Below are positions 29,834 to 31,042 of a DNA stretch of 31,042 nt, piece after piece. Below the pieces are notes generated by a model. The model had not been told where the DNA came from and made no database searches. It saw nothing but the letters and a program-made list of their open reading frames with translations. The position numbers were made by a program, and so were the translations under genes. The stretch is from Candidatus Micrarchaeota archaeon RBG_16_49_10 (GTDB lineage Archaea > Aenigmatarchaeota > Aenigmatarchaeia > CG10238-14), in NCBI GenBank assembly GCA_001784635.1, contig MFRS01000021.1, forward strand, positions 1 to 31,042, read 5' to 3'. The stretch's first letter is position 1. The number at the start of each line of letters is the position of its first letter.

Positions 29834-31042
29834 TTAGCTTGTTATTGGGAAGGATGCCTTCTCTGAAGCTACTGTTGGCTTGAGACAGATGCTATGTGCG
29901 AATATTGTCCCCTGTTCTGTCAGTACGGGAGTCGTGTATGTGGTATTAAAACCTTTCAGGACTTTCACCGAGACCTGCTGAGGATTGGTGCTGTATTTTA
30001 TCTTTGTTATCAGGATTCCGTATTCGCAGTTTTGTATAGTAACGTTGGTCGATTCTGAAACTTTTGGAGGTGATAGTACCATTGGTGTTCCCGAAGTGCA
30101 ATCACCTGAAGTTTCGCAATATTGATTGAGGCTCGGTTTTTGGCTGGTTTCTGGAACGTTGTGGCATATTGCATTAGAACATTTATCATTTGTATCCTCC
30201 GAAATTTCTTTATATTCACCATTTGCAGTTCCTGAGCAGAAAAGTTGTTTTGTTTTATAATTAAAACGTGAATTACACAAATTATCTGAATTACAGACAA
30301 CTTCATATTTAAATTTATCAATGGCTCTGCCGTCTGTTATTATAATTCCATTTTCACAACACGGAGTACTTACTGCACACTGACTACATTTTCTTGTATT
30401 TTGGCTACACCCACTTTTAGTGCATTCTTCATTAGCTTTGCAATAATATGTTTGAGTTTGTCCAGAAATCTCATTCCCTTTTAGAACACAATTGTTTGCG
30501 GATAGACCATTACATATTAATTCATGTTTTTTTACCGTACAACTTAAATCTGGCCCACACTTACCCTCATTATCGGCAAAATAATCTTCCCCACATTTAT
30601 GATTATCACTAGGTTCGTAGACCCAACCAGTCTGTGTGTTGCAGCATGTACCAGAAGTACAGGTTCCCGTACTAGAACAGGAGTCTCCCTGGCCAATTGT
30701 CCTTTCGTCAGTATCAGTATCTCTTGTAACGCACCTAGTTTCTGCTGGGACCCATAAACACCCAGTGTCTATACATTTTTGGCAACCGTCATTGGTGTAA
30801 TCAGGGCAGGTAAAAGTTTTTACGTCGCATGAACCATCACAACAGGGTCCTCCTGCACTACAGGATAAGCCGTTCTTAACTACTCCACTGCACGTTTCGG
30901 TAGTTGGGTTGCAACAGTTAAAACCTTGACTTATGCAGTCTGAAGTTCCTCCGCCAGTAGTCTTACAAGTGGCGGTTGCCGCACAACATTGTCCACTACA
31001 ACCACTATACCCAGTTTTTACATCCGCACTATTTTGGCAGCC
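29834..31042 (-). CDS. Cysteine-rich secreted protein 3, 5' end outside window
   Basis: Partial: the frame is open from the window edge to a TAA at 29836-29834, giving 402 residues with the N-terminus missing. It begins in GCQNSADVKTGYSGCSG, identical to protein 2 at residue and base level, then diverges into its own cysteine-rich part (CCNPTTETC, GGPCCDGSC, TSGTCCNTQTGWV, KCGEDYFADNEGKCGPD, NNCVLKGNE). It lacks the YW(F/Y)D modules. The C-terminal domain (SPPKVSESTNVTIQNCEYG ... FNTTYTTP ... HSICLKP) is shared with proteins 1 and 2. An apparent start at a TTG near 30280 is only an internal codon. Confidence 0.85.
   Translation of the reverse strand, partial: GCQNSADVKTGYSGCSGQCCAATATCKTTGGGTSDCISQGFNCCNPTTETCSGVVKNGLSCSAGGPCCDGSCDVKTFTCPDYTNDGCQKCIDTGCLWVPAETRCVTRDTDTDERTIGQGDSCSSTGTCTSGTCCNTQTGWVYEPSDNHKCGEDYFADNEGKCGPDLSCTVKKHELICNGLSANNCVLKGNEISGQTQTYYCKANEECTKSGCSQNTRKCSQCAVSTPCCENGIIITDGRAIDKFKYEVVCNSDNLCNSRFNYKTKQLFCSGTANGEYKEISEDTNDKCSNAICHNVPETSQKPSLNQYCETSGDCTSGTPMVLSPPKVSESTNVTIQNCEYGILITKIKYSTNPQQVSVKVLKGFNTTYTTPVLTEQGTIFAHSICLKPTVASEKASFPITS
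30948..31042 (-). repeat. 95-bp exact repeat, copy 2, cut by window end
   Basis: Exact copy of 28550-28644; it reaches the last base of the window, so the true repeat may be longer. Confidence 0.95.

Noticed and set aside
29834..30280. A complete 148-residue gene starting at a TTG
   Set aside because: The frame stays open to the window edge with coding character and family sequence, so it is a 5'-partial gene.
1..31042. CRISPR arrays, cas genes, transposases, prophage genes
   Set aside because: No regularly spaced repeats and no such proteins in either strand; the only repeats are within the Cys-rich genes and the short sites listed.

Overview
The window is a piece of an archaeal chromosome. 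The 16S rRNA carries archaeal signatures (5' end ATTCCGGTTGATCC, 3' end CACCTCCT). All the stable RNAs are interrupted by bulge-helix-bulge (BHB) introns, and most genes have a TATA box about 25 bases before the start codon. The protein set is also archaeal: Lhr helicase, PIN-ATPase-KH protein, archaeal-type SpoIIM, tRNA methylthiotransferase, PEP synthase. Several small zinc-ribbon proteins and large cysteine-rich secreted proteins resemble what is seen in DPANN-type genomes, but I cannot assign a phylum from this window.

Bases 1-3650 (minus strand): a 16S rRNA gene with three introns. I could place every splice site by finding a BHB whose predicted joined exons restore normal 16S sequence. 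The gene is about 3.0 kb, the mature RNA about 1461 nt. One intron encodes an unusual nuclease (helix-turn-helix plus a PD-(D/E)XK/Vsr-like fold), one has no ORF, and one encodes a LAGLIDADG protein whose reading frame runs out of the intron through the 16S 3' end, including the anti-Shine-Dalgarno. The last two introns flank a 14-nt exon. A fourth BHB in the processing stem brackets the whole gene. No 23S or tRNA follows within the 448 bases available.

Bases 3.7-9.0 kb: a secreted/anchored surface protein with a GT-C membrane glycosyltransferase, a low-GC patch (small hypothetical, Nudix hydrolase), a FemAB-like acyltransferase, and two small proteins (zinc ribbon, helical). Bases 9.1-13.2 kb: PEP synthase, an S49 protease without membrane anchor, SpoIIM, and an intron-containing tRNA-Ser(CGA) that shares one TATA region with SpoIIM. 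Bases 13.2-17.0 kb: a tight four-gene run of PH-domain membrane protein, ms2t6A methylthiotransferase, a P1B-like ATPase that has lost its CPC and HP signatures, and a small membrane protein.

Bases 17.1-25.5 kb: a cysteine-rich secreted protein with internal repeats, Lhr helicase, several small proteins, tRNA-Ile(GAU) with an intron at the unusual position 27/28, tRNA-Ala(CGC) with a 13-nt intron, a metallophosphoesterase, a TFB-like zinc ribbon, and a zinc-ribbon/AbrB-like regulator with a repeated palindromic AT-rich site upstream. Bases 25.6-31.0 kb: the PIN-ATPase-KH protein, two more members of the cysteine-rich secreted family, and a transglutaminase-like protein. The third family member runs off the window end inside a 95-bp exact copy of part of the second.

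Two themes stand out. First, at least seven BHB structures lie in one 31-kb window, so making 16S, Ser, Ile and Ala tRNAs all depends on the splicing endonuclease. Second, there is a three-member mosaic family of secreted Cys-rich proteins with a shared C-terminal domain of about 85 residues. Start codons were reassigned in many genes because a TATA box at leaderless spacing excludes the longest reading frame.
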